Positions 1 to 10,009 of a DNA stretch of 14,996 nucleotides are shown piece by piece; positions within the stretch are counted from its first letter, which is position 1; every line of letters begins with the position of its first letter. Source of the DNA: Pseudomonadota bacterium (lineage in GTDB: Bacteria > Pseudomonadota > Gammaproteobacteria > Burkholderiales > Burkholderiaceae_C). A program made the translations under genes and the position numbers. Where the stretch lies: the NCBI GenBank assembly GCA_023442945.1, contig JAEZWW010000013.1:1-14996 (forward strand), read 5' to 3'. The notes beneath the pieces were generated by a model. That model was not told the origin of the DNA. It was given only the letters and a program-made list of their open reading frames with translations, and ran no database searches.

Positions 1-235
1 GGCAGGGGCAGCGCAGCATGCCCCTGCTTCGTGCTCTGACTCACTGCGGTTGTCTGAGCGGAGCGCTGCCAAGCGCGCAGCGAGTTCCGCAGTGCCGCCC
101 TGCAACCGAGCACCGCAGGTTGCCCCGTAGCGAAGCGGAGGGGACACGGCCAGTGGGGTCGCCTTCTTTTGCCTTCTTTTCTTGGCGAGTCAAGAAAAGA
201 AGGTGCGCCGCCGGGCGCATATCCCGGCCTCCCAA
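1..235. repeat. Intergenic element made of stacked inverted repeats
   Basis: Non-coding stretch with a chain of perfect inverted repeats: GCAGGGGCA at 2-10 with its complement at 19-27; CACTGCGG at 42-49 with 87-94; GCGCT at 63-67 with 72-76; GCAACC at 102-107 with 118-123; and a 13-bp stem CCTTCTTTTCTTG at 172-184 with 191-203 around the loop gcgagt. The 10-mer GCCTTCTTTT is also directly repeated at 161-170 and 171-180. From memory, similar hairpin chains occur between genes in many Burkholderiales; I cannot confirm copy number here. The element may extend left of the window. No convincing gene is present. Confidence 0.6.
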
Positions 236-280
236 CATCCTTCACACACCAAAGCCCAACGAGCGCACAGCGCACGAATC

Positions 281-334
281 ACTACCAATTTAATAGCTTC
301 TCGCGCAGATAGCCCTAAGGCCAGAGGCTCAAAA
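281..334 (+). repeat. Dispersed 54-base repeat, copy A
   Basis: It aligns without gaps to copies at 5319, 7281 and 10249; 42 of 54 positions match the copy inside topB. The shared core is TAGCT(T/G)CTCGCGCAG followed by CTAAGGCC. In the other copies the first 17 bases form a 5-bp hairpin; here only the three inner pairs survive. It lies downstream of the SPOR-protein gene, between its stop and the hairpin element at 1-235. Confidence 0.7.
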
Positions 335-362
335 GGCTACAAACCAACCCTCAACCGCCCGC

Positions 363-1124
363 TCAATCACACTCCCGCAATTCCCGCCCCGCCAACGCAC
401 TGCGCATCCCCCGCGCCTGCTGCCGCAGCGCATCGTCCGCATGGGGCAAACGCAGGCGGTAGCCGGGGACGTCGCGGCGCTCCTGCACCACGCGGGCGGT
501 GCGCACGCCTTTGCGGCCGAGGTCGGCCAGGGCGCGCTCGGCGGCTTCTTCGTTGGCGAAGCGGCCCAGGGACAGGCCGGGCTCCAGTGCGGCGCCGGGG
601 CGGTCGGTGTCGACGCCCAGCTCGCGCAGCTCGGCGCGTTTGGCGGACACGGCGGCGTTGTCGGCCAGCTTGCCGACGTAGACCATCCAGCGACCCGGCA
701 GTTGCACTTCGTCGATGCGCCAGCTGCCTTCGGGCAGCTTGGCCAGGGCCTTGCGCAGGGCGGGCATCTGCTTGTCGTCGAACACGCCGGCCTGCAGGCA
801 GGTGCCGCCCGCAACGGGGTTGGGGGCCGCCGCGGTCACCGGCGCTGAAGGCGGTTCAGTCGACGCGGGTGCGACCGACACTGCGGGCGCGGGCGCGGCG
901 GACGGCGCCGACGCCACCGGGGCCGGCGCTGTGCTGCCGCCGCTGGTCGACGGCGTGCCGGGCAGCGGCTTGACTTCCAGCGCCTCGGGGCGCACCTGGC
1001 GCTCCAGGCGCTCGGGCTCGGTCTGCACGGTGGGGCCCATGCCGACGCCGCGCAGCCAGCCTTGCGACCAGGCGAACCAGGCCAGGTTGGCGGCCAGCAG
1101 CAGGATGACCAGGCGCCCGATCAT
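363..1124 (-). CDS. Membrane-anchored SPOR-domain-like protein
   Basis: A 253-residue protein with an N-terminal membrane anchor (about residues 4-22), a Pro/Ala/Ser-rich spacer (about 55-105), and a C-terminal region resembling SPOR domains. CLQAGVF at 109-115 matches the first SPOR strand, WMVYVGKL at 146-153 the second, and LGRFANEEAAERAL at 186-199 looks like another half repeat. SPOR domains bind denuded septal peptidoglycan, so a periplasmic cell-envelope role is likely, but none is proven. The start codon ATG overlaps the stop of birA (ATGA), implying translational coupling and making this the last gene of the SET–birA operon. The frame is open from that overlap to TGA at 363-365. The domain call is by eye and the first half is divergent. 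Confidence 0.85.
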   Translation of the reverse strand: MIGRLVILLLAANLAWFAWSQGWLRGVGMGPTVQTEPERLERQVRPEALEVKPLPGTPSTSGGSTAPAPVASAPSAAPAPAVSVAPASTEPPSAPVTAAAPNPVAGGTCLQAGVFDDKQMPALRKALAKLPEGSWRIDEVQLPGRWMVYVGKLADNAAVSAKRAELRELGVDTDRPGAALEPGLSLGRFANEEAAERALADLGRKGVRTARVVQERRDVPGYRLRLPHADDALRQQARGMRSALAGRELRECD

Positions 1125-1954
1125 GCCGCCGGCCCTCCGTCAGCCGGCGCGGGAACGGGAACAGGCCGCACGCTGACTTCCGAGCTGGTGATTTCGCGCG
1201 TGCCGGCCTCGGTGCGGACCAGCAGCGCGCCCTGGTCGGACAGGCCGAGCGCGCGGCCGCGCAGGCCGTCGGACAGCGCCACCTCGCGCCCAGCCAGGGC
1301 GTCGCGCGCGGCATAGCGGTCGCGCAGCGGGGCGAAGCCTTCGCGCTCAAACGTCTGCACGGTGTGCAGCAGGCCCGGGGCGATGCGCTGCAGCAGGCTC
1401 GGGGCATCCAGCCCGGGCAGGAATTCGCGCACCCCGGCGGGCGGGGTGGACAGGCCGGCCGCGTCGGGCGCTTCCAGGTTGATGCCGATGCCGATCACCA
1501 CGTAGCGCGATTCGGGCGCCAGCGCCGGGCTGGCGCCGGTTTCGATCAGGATGCCCGACAGCTTGCGGCCAGCCCACCACAGGTCGTTGGGCCATTTGAT
1601 GGTCAGCTCGGGGTGCAGCGCCTCGGCCAGCGCCAGGCCCACGGCCAGCGACAGGCCGGACCAGTCGCGCGGCGCCAGCGGCAGGCCAAGCGAAAACGCC
1701 AGCGCCGCGTGGCCGTCCGCCGACGCGCTCTTCCAGGGGCGACCCATGCGGCCGCGGCCGGCGGTCTGCGTTTCGGCCACCAGCAGGGTGGGCGTGACGT
1801 CGCTGGCGCGGGCGCGGCGCATCAGCTCGGTGTTGGTGGAATCGACTTCGGCCAGTACCTGCACGCGCAGGCCGGGCATCTGCGGCTGCAACGCGGTTTG
1901 CAGCGCCGGGGCGTCCCAGCGCTGGGCCAAATCCAACCCGTCCATGGCCACCAT
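1121..1954 (-). CDS. birA: Biotin–[acetyl-CoA-carboxylase] ligase
   Basis: A 277-residue biotin–protein ligase, which makes biotinyl-5'-AMP and transfers biotin to the carrier lysine of acetyl-CoA carboxylase and other carboxylases. Visible motifs are AGRGRMGR at 65-72 (the biotin/AMP-binding GRGRxGR loop), KWPND at 120-124 and GIGINL at 155-160. The start at 1954 overlaps the stop of the SET gene (TGATG) and has AGGAGG about ten bases upstream; a second ATG three codons later (1945) is possible. The protein begins almost directly with the catalytic domain and lacks the winged-helix DNA-binding domain of E. coli BirA, so it is probably monofunctional and not a biotin-operon repressor. The minus-strand frame stays open into the SET gene, but that longer version overlaps real coding sequence. 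Confidence 0.95.
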   Translation of the reverse strand: MVAMDGLDLAQRWDAPALQTALQPQMPGLRVQVLAEVDSTNTELMRRARASDVTPTLLVAETQTAGRGRMGRPWKSASADGHAALAFSLGLPLAPRDWSGLSLAVGLALAEALHPELTIKWPNDLWWAGRKLSGILIETGASPALAPESRYVVIGIGINLEAPDAAGLSTPPAGVREFLPGLDAPSLLQRIAPGLLHTVQTFEREGFAPLRDRYAARDALAGREVALSDGLRGRALGLSDQGALLVRTEAGTREITSSEVSVRPVPVPAPADGGPAA

Positions 1955-2610
1955 CAGTCGTCGGCCTCCTCGGCGTGGCGGGCCTTGCGCGCCTTTTTGT
2001 CTTTCTTGTCCTTTTTCTTGTCGGCCTTGCGCTCGGCTTTGTCGCGTGCCTTGTCCTCGGCGTCGCGCCGGGCGGCTTTCTTCTCGGCTTTCTTTTTCTT
2101 CTTTTTCTTGCCCTCGTCGCGCGCTTCGGCCGTTTCCAGGTCGGACGACAGCAGGGTGCCGCGGCAGTTGGCGCTGCCGCACCAGCAGGGGTAGTCGGCT
2201 TTGAGCTCGGGCGTGAGCGGCTCGTCGATCACCAGGCCGTAGTCGTAGTTCAGCTCTTCGCCGGCCTTGATCGGGCGCACCGACTTGATGAACACGCGCC
2301 CGCCGTCCTCGTCCGCTTCGCAGTTGGCATCGCAGCTGTGGTTGATCCAGCGCGAGCTGTTGCCGCCGTACAGCGCGTCGATGACGTGCTGCTCGTCCAG
2401 GTGGAAGTAGAAGGTGTGGTTGGGCTGCGCCGGGTCGTGCGGGTGGCGGCGCTGGGCCTCTTCCCAGCTGATGATTTCGCCCACGTATTCGATGATGCGT
2501 TCGCCCGCCGGGATGTCCACGGTGGCGAACACGCCCTTGCCGTGCACGCCCGATCGGCGCGTCTGGATGCGGCGGTTGCCGCCCTCGGTGTCAGGGGTTT
2601 TGGTGACCAC
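1954..2610 (-). CDS. SET-domain protein (putative protein-lysine methyltransferase) with a lysine-rich tail
   Basis: A 218-residue protein starting at GTG 2610; no other start lies between the upstream in-frame stop and the domain. The SET fold is readable throughout: GVHGKGVFA (21-29), GEII (45-48), WINHSCDANCE (88-98) and GEELNYDYG (117-125), followed by a post-SET cysteine cluster PCWCGSANC (C142, C144, C149, with C93 the likely zinc partner). SET enzymes transfer methyl groups from S-adenosylmethionine to lysine; the substrate is unknown. From about residue 167 the protein becomes an almost pure Lys/Arg/Glu/Asp/Ala tail, which may bind nucleic acid or be a methylation target. It is the first gene of the operon with birA and is divergent from topB. 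The methyltransferase call is firm at family level; the substrate is not. Confidence 0.9.
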   Translation of the reverse strand: MVTKTPDTEGGNRRIQTRRSGVHGKGVFATVDIPAGERIIEYVGEIISWEEAQRRHPHDPAQPNHTFYFHLDEQHVIDALYGGNSSRWINHSCDANCEADEDGGRVFIKSVRPIKAGEELNYDYGLVIDEPLTPELKADYPCWCGSANCRGTLLSSDLETAEARDEGKKKKKKKAEKKAARRDAEDKARDKAERKADKKKDKKDKKARKARHAEEADD

Positions 2611-2629
2611 GTCCAGAATTTGCTATGTT
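2600..2629 (+). promoter_or_regulatory. Candidate extended -10 promoter for topB
   Basis: TTGGTG (2600-2605) and TATGTT (2624-2629) are separated by 18 bases, and TG lies one base upstream of the -10 hexamer, as in extended -10 promoters. It would start a transcript near 2636 and give topB a leader of about 80 bases made of the GC-alternating tract. It overlaps the first codons of the divergent SET gene. Matches are modest. Confidence 0.3.
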
Positions 2630-2637
2630 GAATCTAT

Positions 2638-2697
2638 GGGCGCGCGCACGTGTGTGGGCGCGCATGGGCGGGTGCGCGTGGGCGCACGCGCGCGTAA
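2638..2697. other. Alternating purine–pyrimidine tract in the topB leader
   Basis: Between the divergent SET gene and topB lies an almost continuous G/C/T/A alternation. There are strict purine–pyrimidine runs of 17 bases (2640-2656) and 15 bases (2682-2696), with shorter ones at 2658-2666 and 2672-2680, separated by G-rich breaks. Such DNA tends to adopt left-handed Z-form under negative supercoiling and can also form GCGCGC hairpins in RNA. It ends about 20 bases before the topB start codon. Confidence 0.6.
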
Positions 2698-2717
2698 GAG
2701 CAACGGATTCTAACGAG

Positions 2718-5681
<2,964 letters not shown>

Positions 5682-5687
5682 GCTCGA

Positions 5688-5720
5688 TGCGACGTGGGCA
5701 GCTGGTCTGTCCGCGTCGCA
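5688..5720. other. Inverted repeat between convergent genes
   Basis: TGCGACG (5688-5694) and CGTCGCA (5714-5720) could form a 7-bp stem with a 19-base loop just after the topB stop, before the convergent gene ending at 5732. It may help end transcription from either side, but there is no T-tract, so it is not a canonical intrinsic terminator. Confidence 0.3.
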
Positions 5721-5731
5721 GGCTGCAGCCC

Positions 5732-6520
5732 TCAGAACGACGGCTCAAGCCGCTCGCTTCGGGGGGCAGAGTTCATGGCTGCCATCAGCGTGGCGATATT
5801 CGTCTTCGCGCCGATCTTGTGACGCAGACGCTTCAATTCGGATACCACTTGCTTGAGCTCGGCTTCGGCTGGTTGCAACGGTACGAGGTTTTTCGCCAGC
5901 AGCGGAATGATTTCACGTTGCATGTACCGACGGCCGGAAAGCATGATTTGTGAAGCGATCAACGCCAAGCCCGCGCCAAAAAGAATTAAAAATGCGGTGA
6001 TCACATTGTCCGTATCCAGGACGCGCATCACGACCGGCCCCAGAAAGAGCAATGCAATCGCCCCCAACATCGACAACCCAACCCCCAGATCGATGTGCAT
6101 CGATGCAAACCGTTTTTCAACCTTGGGCGACAACATCATGAACGCGTCGCGTATCAGAACATGACGTTCTTCTTTTGAAAATGAATGGGGCGCGCTTCGA
6201 ATACGTGCTTCCAGCTGAAGCGTTTCTCTTAGCGCCTCGTCGAGGTTGGGGAAAGTGGCTGCCTTGAGCTCGTCCAGAGGCAGCGCGGTTTTTGAAAGCG
6301 TCGCGTAACTCGTTGGTTGGCAAGGCAATGCAGCCAAACACGTTGGGCATACCCGCTGAAAGCCAACGAGCTCACCTTCGCCGAAACTGATGTAGTAAAT
6401 ATGTCCAGCCGATCCGACACGCTGGACCTTGAATGCGCGTTGCGCCTTGCAGATCGGACAGTAGTCCGCCACATAGCCAAGTCGCCGGGTTACGGCCTTT
6501 CGCCCCCAAATAAAAAGCAT
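5732..6520 (-). CDS. Unrecognised zinc-ribbon membrane protein
   Basis: A 262-residue protein I do not recognise. The N-terminus carries two CxxC pairs (C21/C24 in CPIC, C58/C61 in CPTC), a likely zinc ribbon. The middle (about 80-140) is charged and probably helical. Two membrane segments follow at about 145-166 and 172-194, then a basic cytoplasmic-type tail with a possible short coiled coil (about 217-240). A single helical hairpin in the inner membrane with both ends in the cytoplasm is the simplest topology. The ATG at 6520 is the only good start, with a weak ribosome binding site (GGTAG). Its DNA is visibly less GC-rich than its neighbours and it stands alone, convergent with topB, suggesting a lineage-specific or acquired gene. 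No function is assigned. Confidence 0.75.
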   Translation of the reverse strand: MLFIWGRKAVTRRLGYVADYCPICKAQRAFKVQRVGSAGHIYYISFGEGELVGFQRVCPTCLAALPCQPTSYATLSKTALPLDELKAATFPNLDEALRETLQLEARIRSAPHSFSKEERHVLIRDAFMMLSPKVEKRFASMHIDLGVGLSMLGAIALLFLGPVVMRVLDTDNVITAFLILFGAGLALIASQIMLSGRRYMQREIIPLLAKNLVPLQPAEAELKQVVSELKRLRHKIGAKTNIATLMAAMNSAPRSERLEPSF

Positions 6521-6784
6521 GCGTTGTCTACCATAAAATCGCCGTATTCACGTCCCCTTCTCGAAGGGCGCCTCCCGTGTCATCACCTTGCATTCCGCCG
6601 CACATTGAATTGGGTCATTGCTTGGCCAGCGCAGAAATGGCCGAAGCAGATTAGCACGAGGACGATGTCAATTTACTTTGTTACTTGAACGGTCGACTTT
6701 CGTATTCAATACCCAGCCCGTGCCGTTCGGTCCAACATTTGGCCGCCCTCTTAAACTTGCATTTTTTCCACCCGACCGAGCACC
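6521..6784. other. Intergenic region with no gene seen
   Basis: This 264-base spacer separates the divergent zinc-ribbon protein gene and slyD. It is AT-richer than average, so it probably holds promoters for both. I find no hexamer pair good enough to call: TTGTTA and TATTCA near 6676-6706 are 19 bases apart. No RNA gene or repeat copy is visible. Confidence 0.4.
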
Positions 6785-7258
6785 ATGACCATCACCAAAG
6801 ACTCCGCCGTCACCATCGCCTACAAGATCACCGACGCCCAGACCGGCAAGCCGCTGGACAGCGGCACCACGGCCTACCTGCACGGCGGGTACGACAACCT
6901 GTTCCCGAAAGTGGAGGCGGCACTGGAGGGTCAGGGCGTGGGCCACGCGGTGGACATGGAACTGAGCCCCGCCGACGCCTTTGGCGAGCGCGATGAGGCG
7001 CTGGTGACCACCATCCCCAAGACGCAGTTCCCGCCCGGCGTGAAGGTGGGCGGCCAGTTGCAGGGCGCGGGGCCGAACGGCCAGCAGGTGGTCTACAACG
7101 TGGTGAAGATCAAGGGGCCGGAAGTGCACCTGGACGGCAACCACGCGCTGGCCGGCCACGCGATCCGCTTTGCCGCGACGGTGAAGGAAGTGCGCCCCGC
7201 CACGGCGGAAGAAATTGCCCACGGCCACGTGCACGGTGGGCACGGGCACCACCACTGA
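6785..7258 (+). CDS. slyD: FKBP-type peptidyl-prolyl isomerase, SlyD family
   Basis: A 157-residue cytoplasmic prolyl isomerase and chaperone. The N-terminus (ITKDSAVTIAYKITDA) and LHGGYDNLFPKVEAALEG (32-49) match the FKBP fold of SlyD. The segment about 70-125 is the inserted 'flap' chaperone domain, and LAGHAIRF (122-129) returns to the FKBP core. The C-terminal tail AHGHVHGGHGHHH (seven His in the last 12 residues) is the metal-binding tail that in E. coli SlyD binds nickel and helps hydrogenase maturation. No hydrogenase or nickel gene is nearby, so the local role is probably general folding. The start ATG is preceded only by a weak CGAG. It stands alone; copy C of the dispersed repeat follows 22 bases after the stop. 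Confidence 0.93.
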   Translation: MTITKDSAVTIAYKITDAQTGKPLDSGTTAYLHGGYDNLFPKVEAALEGQGVGHAVDMELSPADAFGERDEALVTTIPKTQFPPGVKVGGQLQGAGPNGQQVVYNVVKIKGPEVHLDGNHALAGHAIRFAATVKEVRPATAEEIAHGHVHGGHGHHH

Positions 7259-7280
7259 GCGGTGCGTACACGCGGCCATC

Positions 7281-7334
7281 GCTACGAATTCAGTAGCTGG
7301 CCGCGCAGATGGTTGTAGGGCCGCAGCCCAAAAT
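7281..7334 (+). repeat. Dispersed 54-base repeat, copy C
   Basis: It aligns without gaps to copies A, B and D. The leading hairpin is GCTAC/GTAGC with a 7-base loop (gaattca), then the core is CCGCGCAGAT and the 3' part TGTAGGGCC is shared with copy D. It sits between convergent slyD and the GDSL esterase, abutting the esterase terminator. Confidence 0.65.
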
Positions 7335-7339
7335 CCCTC

Positions 7340-7381
7340 AAAAAAAGAAAAACGCCGCCCGCCCCGGAGGGCGTGACGGCG
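7340..7381 (-). terminator. Intrinsic terminator of the GDSL esterase gene
   Basis: Read on the minus strand, a GC-rich stem (CGCCC/GGGCG around a 4-base loop, with outer CGCCG/CGGCG at 7353-7357 and 7377-7381) is followed by a 13-base tract of T with one C (7352 down to 7340). It starts 33 bases after the esterase stop codon. Confidence 0.8.
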
Positions 7382-7414
7382 CCAGGCTGAGGACCTGAAC
7401 TGGGGAGACGGCGA

Positions 7415-8494
7415 TCAGTCCCAGCCGGCGTCGCGCATCTGTTCGACGGCGAAGTCGCTGAACAGGCGGTGGGCGTAGGGCGTGGGGTGGACGTCGTCGG
7501 CGAACAGGTAACGCGAACGGTCACCCGACAGCAGGTTGGACTTGTTGCACACGAGCGAGCTGCCGTTCACGGTCGGCGCAGCGCTGAGGGCGTTGGGGCC
7601 GCAGGCCACGTCGGTCACGTTGGACAGGTCGTACTTGCGTGGGTTGGCGACCATGTCGTTGACCAGGCCATAGGCATCGGCCAGCCGCACTTGCGACACG
7701 CCTTGCAGCGACTGGGCCAGCTGGTCGTTGAAGGTGCGGGTCATGGTGTCGGCCAGCGCGACGGCGTTGGCGCCCTTGGCCTGGATGCCCGGCGTCTTGG
7801 ACAGGTTGGGCACGTTCAGCACCAGCACGTGGCGCGCGCCCTTGTCCACGACTTCAGAGCGGATCAGCTTGCCCAGCTCGGCCCCGGCCGTGCCCACGTT
7901 CTGCACCGCTTGCGACGCGCTGACAGGCGCCATCAGGGCCAGTTCCATGAAGATGTCGTTGGCGCCGGCCATGACGACAACCAGGTCGTCGCTGCGGTAG
8001 CCGCCGCCGGCCGCGGCCAGGTGCGCCGCCATCTGGTCCTTGACGGGCTTGGCCAGCAGGCCGATGTTCACTTCCTTGAACTTCTGCATGCCGACCGAGT
8101 TCGGCCCCAGGTCGCTCACCACGCGCGAGCTGCCCTGCGCGTAGTTGGTGCAGCCAGCGTGCGCCGTGACGGGCGCGCCGGTGATCGCCGGGTTGTTGGG
8201 CAACAGGCCGGTTTCGGCCGCGCAGGCAGCGGGCACGTCCAGGCGGCCGCTCAGCTGTTCGATCCAGACCTGGCCACCCTTGGTATCGTTGACGGTCCAG
8301 CGGCCGGCACCGCCGGTCTGCGCGCCCACCATGGCGACGGTGCCGACGTTGTAGGTGCCCACGTCGCTGAGCGAATCCCCGAAGGCCACCAGGCGCTGGA
8401 AATCAAAACCGGAGCCGTTATCGTCCCCGCCACCGCAGGCCGCCAGAACCACCGTGGCGGCCAGGGCCGCCCAACTCGCACGTTTGAATGTCAT
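7415..8494 (-). CDS. GDSL/SGNH-family esterase, predicted lipoprotein
   Basis: A 359-residue secreted hydrolase. The start at 8494 is fixed by GGAGGA seven bases upstream (8501-8506). Residues 1-20 form a lipoprotein signal peptide ending in the lipobox LAAC with Cys20, followed by a Gly/Asp-rich linker (no Asp at +2, so outer-membrane sorting is likely). The SGNH blocks are all present: GDSLSD with nucleophile Ser41 (39-44), a block-II Gly near 121 (YAQGSS), GAND with Asn179, and DDVHP with catalytic Asp333 and His336. This family cleaves ester or acyl bonds of lipids, phospholipids or carbohydrates; the substrate here is unknown. It stands alone, with its own terminator at 7340-7381, and is divergent from an MFS transporter across nested inverted repeats. 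Confidence 0.92.
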   Translation of the reverse strand: MTFKRASWAALAATVVLAACGGGDDNGSGFDFQRLVAFGDSLSDVGTYNVGTVAMVGAQTGGAGRWTVNDTKGGQVWIEQLSGRLDVPAACAAETGLLPNNPAITGAPVTAHAGCTNYAQGSSRVVSDLGPNSVGMQKFKEVNIGLLAKPVKDQMAAHLAAAGGGYRSDDLVVVMAGANDIFMELALMAPVSASQAVQNVGTAGAELGKLIRSEVVDKGARHVLVLNVPNLSKTPGIQAKGANAVALADTMTRTFNDQLAQSLQGVSQVRLADAYGLVNDMVANPRKYDLSNVTDVACGPNALSAAPTVNGSSLVCNKSNLLSGDRSRYLFADDVHPTPYAHRLFSDFAVEQMRDAGWD

Positions 8495-8520
8495 TGTCTT
8501 TCCTCCGGGTGTCTGATGGC

Positions 8521-8573
8521 GCACCGTGCACCACCGGCAAGCTCAATCGTAAGATCGTGTGAGCTTACGGTGC
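8521..8573. promoter_or_regulatory. Nested inverted repeats between divergent esterase and MFS genes
   Basis: The right arm 8560-8573 (TGAGCTTACGGTGC) can pair in two pieces: TGAGCTT with AAGCTCA at 8539-8545, and ACGGTGC with GCACCGT at 8521-8527. A third, competing pairing is CGTAAG (8548-8553) with CTTACG (8564-8569). This may be an operator for a dimeric regulator serving both genes or a switching RNA hairpin. Confidence 0.5.
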
Positions 8574-8607
8574 AGTGTATGTCTTTTGTCACGAAACTCG
8601 GGGTGAA

Positions 8608-9873
8608 ATGCCCCAACTGAACCCACCCCCTTCGCCCGCCCCGGCGGGGCCGCAGGCCATGGCCCCGCGCCTGGCCTGGGCCATGCTGCTGGCGCTGGCC
8701 ATGGGCTTCACGCTCAGCCAGGCGTTTCGCACCATCGCGGCGATCATGGGGCCGCCGCTGGTGGCGCAGCTGCAGCTGTCGCCGCAGCAACTGGGGCTGT
8801 GGGCGGCGGGGTTCCACTTCTCGTTCGGGGTGATGCAGCTGGTCATGGGCGTGTCCATCGACCTGCTGGGCGTGCGGCGCACCATCCTGTGGGCGTTCCC
8901 GATGGCGGTGGTCGGCGCGGTGATCTCGGCCAACGCGCCCAGCTTTGGCTGGCTGATGCTGGGGCAGGTACTGATCGGCACCGGCTGCGCGCCGGCCTTC
9001 TTGGTGTGCACGGTGTTCATCAGCCGCTACTTCCCGGCCGACCGCTTCACCGCCACGTCCGGGCTGATCATGAGCATCAGCGGCCTGGGCGTGCTGGCCA
9101 CGGCGACGCCGCTGGCCTGGCTGATCGAGGTCAGCAACTGGCGCTGGGGTTACGGCGTGCTGGCGGTGGCGTCGGCGCTGGCCTGGGTCGGCATGTGGTG
9201 GCTGGTGCGCGAACCGGCGCGCCCCGCGCCACCGGCCGACGCGGCGCCGCCACCGTCGCCCCTCAAGGCCATGCTGCAGCTGCTCAGCCTGTTCAAGGAG
9301 CCGTGGACGCTGGGCCTGGTGGCCTACGCCGCCGTGGCTTACGCCGGCTTCATCACCTTGCGCGGGCTGTGGCTGGGGCCGCTGCTGATCGAACGGCACG
9401 GCTTCAGCCTGGTGCAAAGCGGCAACGTCGCCCTGGCGATGACGCTGGGCAGCATGGTCAGCCCGGCGATCTTCGGCCGGCTGGACCCCGGCGGCGCGCG
9501 GCGCATCCGCTGGCTGCTGGGTTTTGCGCTGATTGCGGCCACCGTGCTAGCGGCGATGGCGCTGCTGCACAGCGCAGCCCTGGACGTGGCCCTGGCCATC
9601 GCCTACGGCATGCTGTCGGGCTACGGCGTGCTGCAGTACGGCTACGTGCGCGACGCCTACCCCGAACACATGCGCGGGCGCGCGCTGTCGCTGTTCACCA
9701 TGGCCATGTTCCTGGGCATCGCGCTGATGCAGTGGACGACCGGCCTGGCCGCGTCGCTGGCCAAATCCACCGGGGTCGAGCCCTTTACCGCTGCGCTGCT
9801 GACCATGGCCGCCATGGTCGCGGCCGGCGCCATCGCCTTCTGGAAGCTGCCGCGGGCGCGTCTGCCAGCGTGA
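8608..9873 (+). CDS. Major facilitator superfamily transporter
   Basis: A 421-residue inner-membrane carrier with about twelve hydrophobic segments. Typical MFS features are the loop 2-3 motif DLLGVRR (with MGVSI before it), a long charged cytoplasmic loop rich in Pro/Ala between the two halves (REPARPAPPAD region), and a repeated motif before TM9 (FGRLDPGGARR). The substrate cannot be read from the sequence; the N-terminal half resembles the organic-anion/phosphate-antiporter branch only loosely. I chose ATG 8608 (GGGG four bases upstream); GTG 8575 and ATG 8659 are alternatives, the latter beginning directly before TM1. The gene is divergent from the esterase. After the stop a GCCCG/CGGGC hairpin (9882-9895) lacks a T-tract. 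Confidence 0.9.
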   Translation: MPQLNPPPSPAPAGPQAMAPRLAWAMLLALAMGFTLSQAFRTIAAIMGPPLVAQLQLSPQQLGLWAAGFHFSFGVMQLVMGVSIDLLGVRRTILWAFPMAVVGAVISANAPSFGWLMLGQVLIGTGCAPAFLVCTVFISRYFPADRFTATSGLIMSISGLGVLATATPLAWLIEVSNWRWGYGVLAVASALAWVGMWWLVREPARPAPPADAAPPPSPLKAMLQLLSLFKEPWTLGLVAYAAVAYAGFITLRGLWLGPLLIERHGFSLVQSGNVALAMTLGSMVSPAIFGRLDPGGARRIRWLLGFALIAATVLAAMALLHSAALDVALAIAYGMLSGYGVLQYGYVRDAYPEHMRGRALSLFTMAMFLGIALMQWTTGLAASLAKSTGVEPFTAALLTMAAMVAAGAIAFWKLPRARLPA

Positions 9874-10009
9874 GGGCGCGTGCCCGCCAGCGGGCCCGGC
9901 GGCGCGCAGCGATGCCCACGGCCGACACGCTTTGTCACGCCCCCACCCCGCCCGGATACCGGCCCGCCACGCCCAGCGGGCATACTTGGAACCCCACAAG
10001 GAGTTCACC

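Noticed and set aside
182..973. Plus-strand frame running through the hairpin element into the SPOR gene
   Set aside because: Arg/Pro/Ala-rich antisense composition, and it crosses the repeat element; no ribosome binding site.
7469..8620. Plus-strand open frame of about 380 codons opposite the GDSL esterase
   Set aside because: Antisense shadow of a gene with all SGNH blocks, ribosome binding site and terminator; no recognisable domain.
9882..9895. GCCCG/CGGGC hairpin after the MFS gene as an intrinsic terminator
   Set aside because: Short stem in very GC-rich DNA with no T-tract; chance structure is likely.
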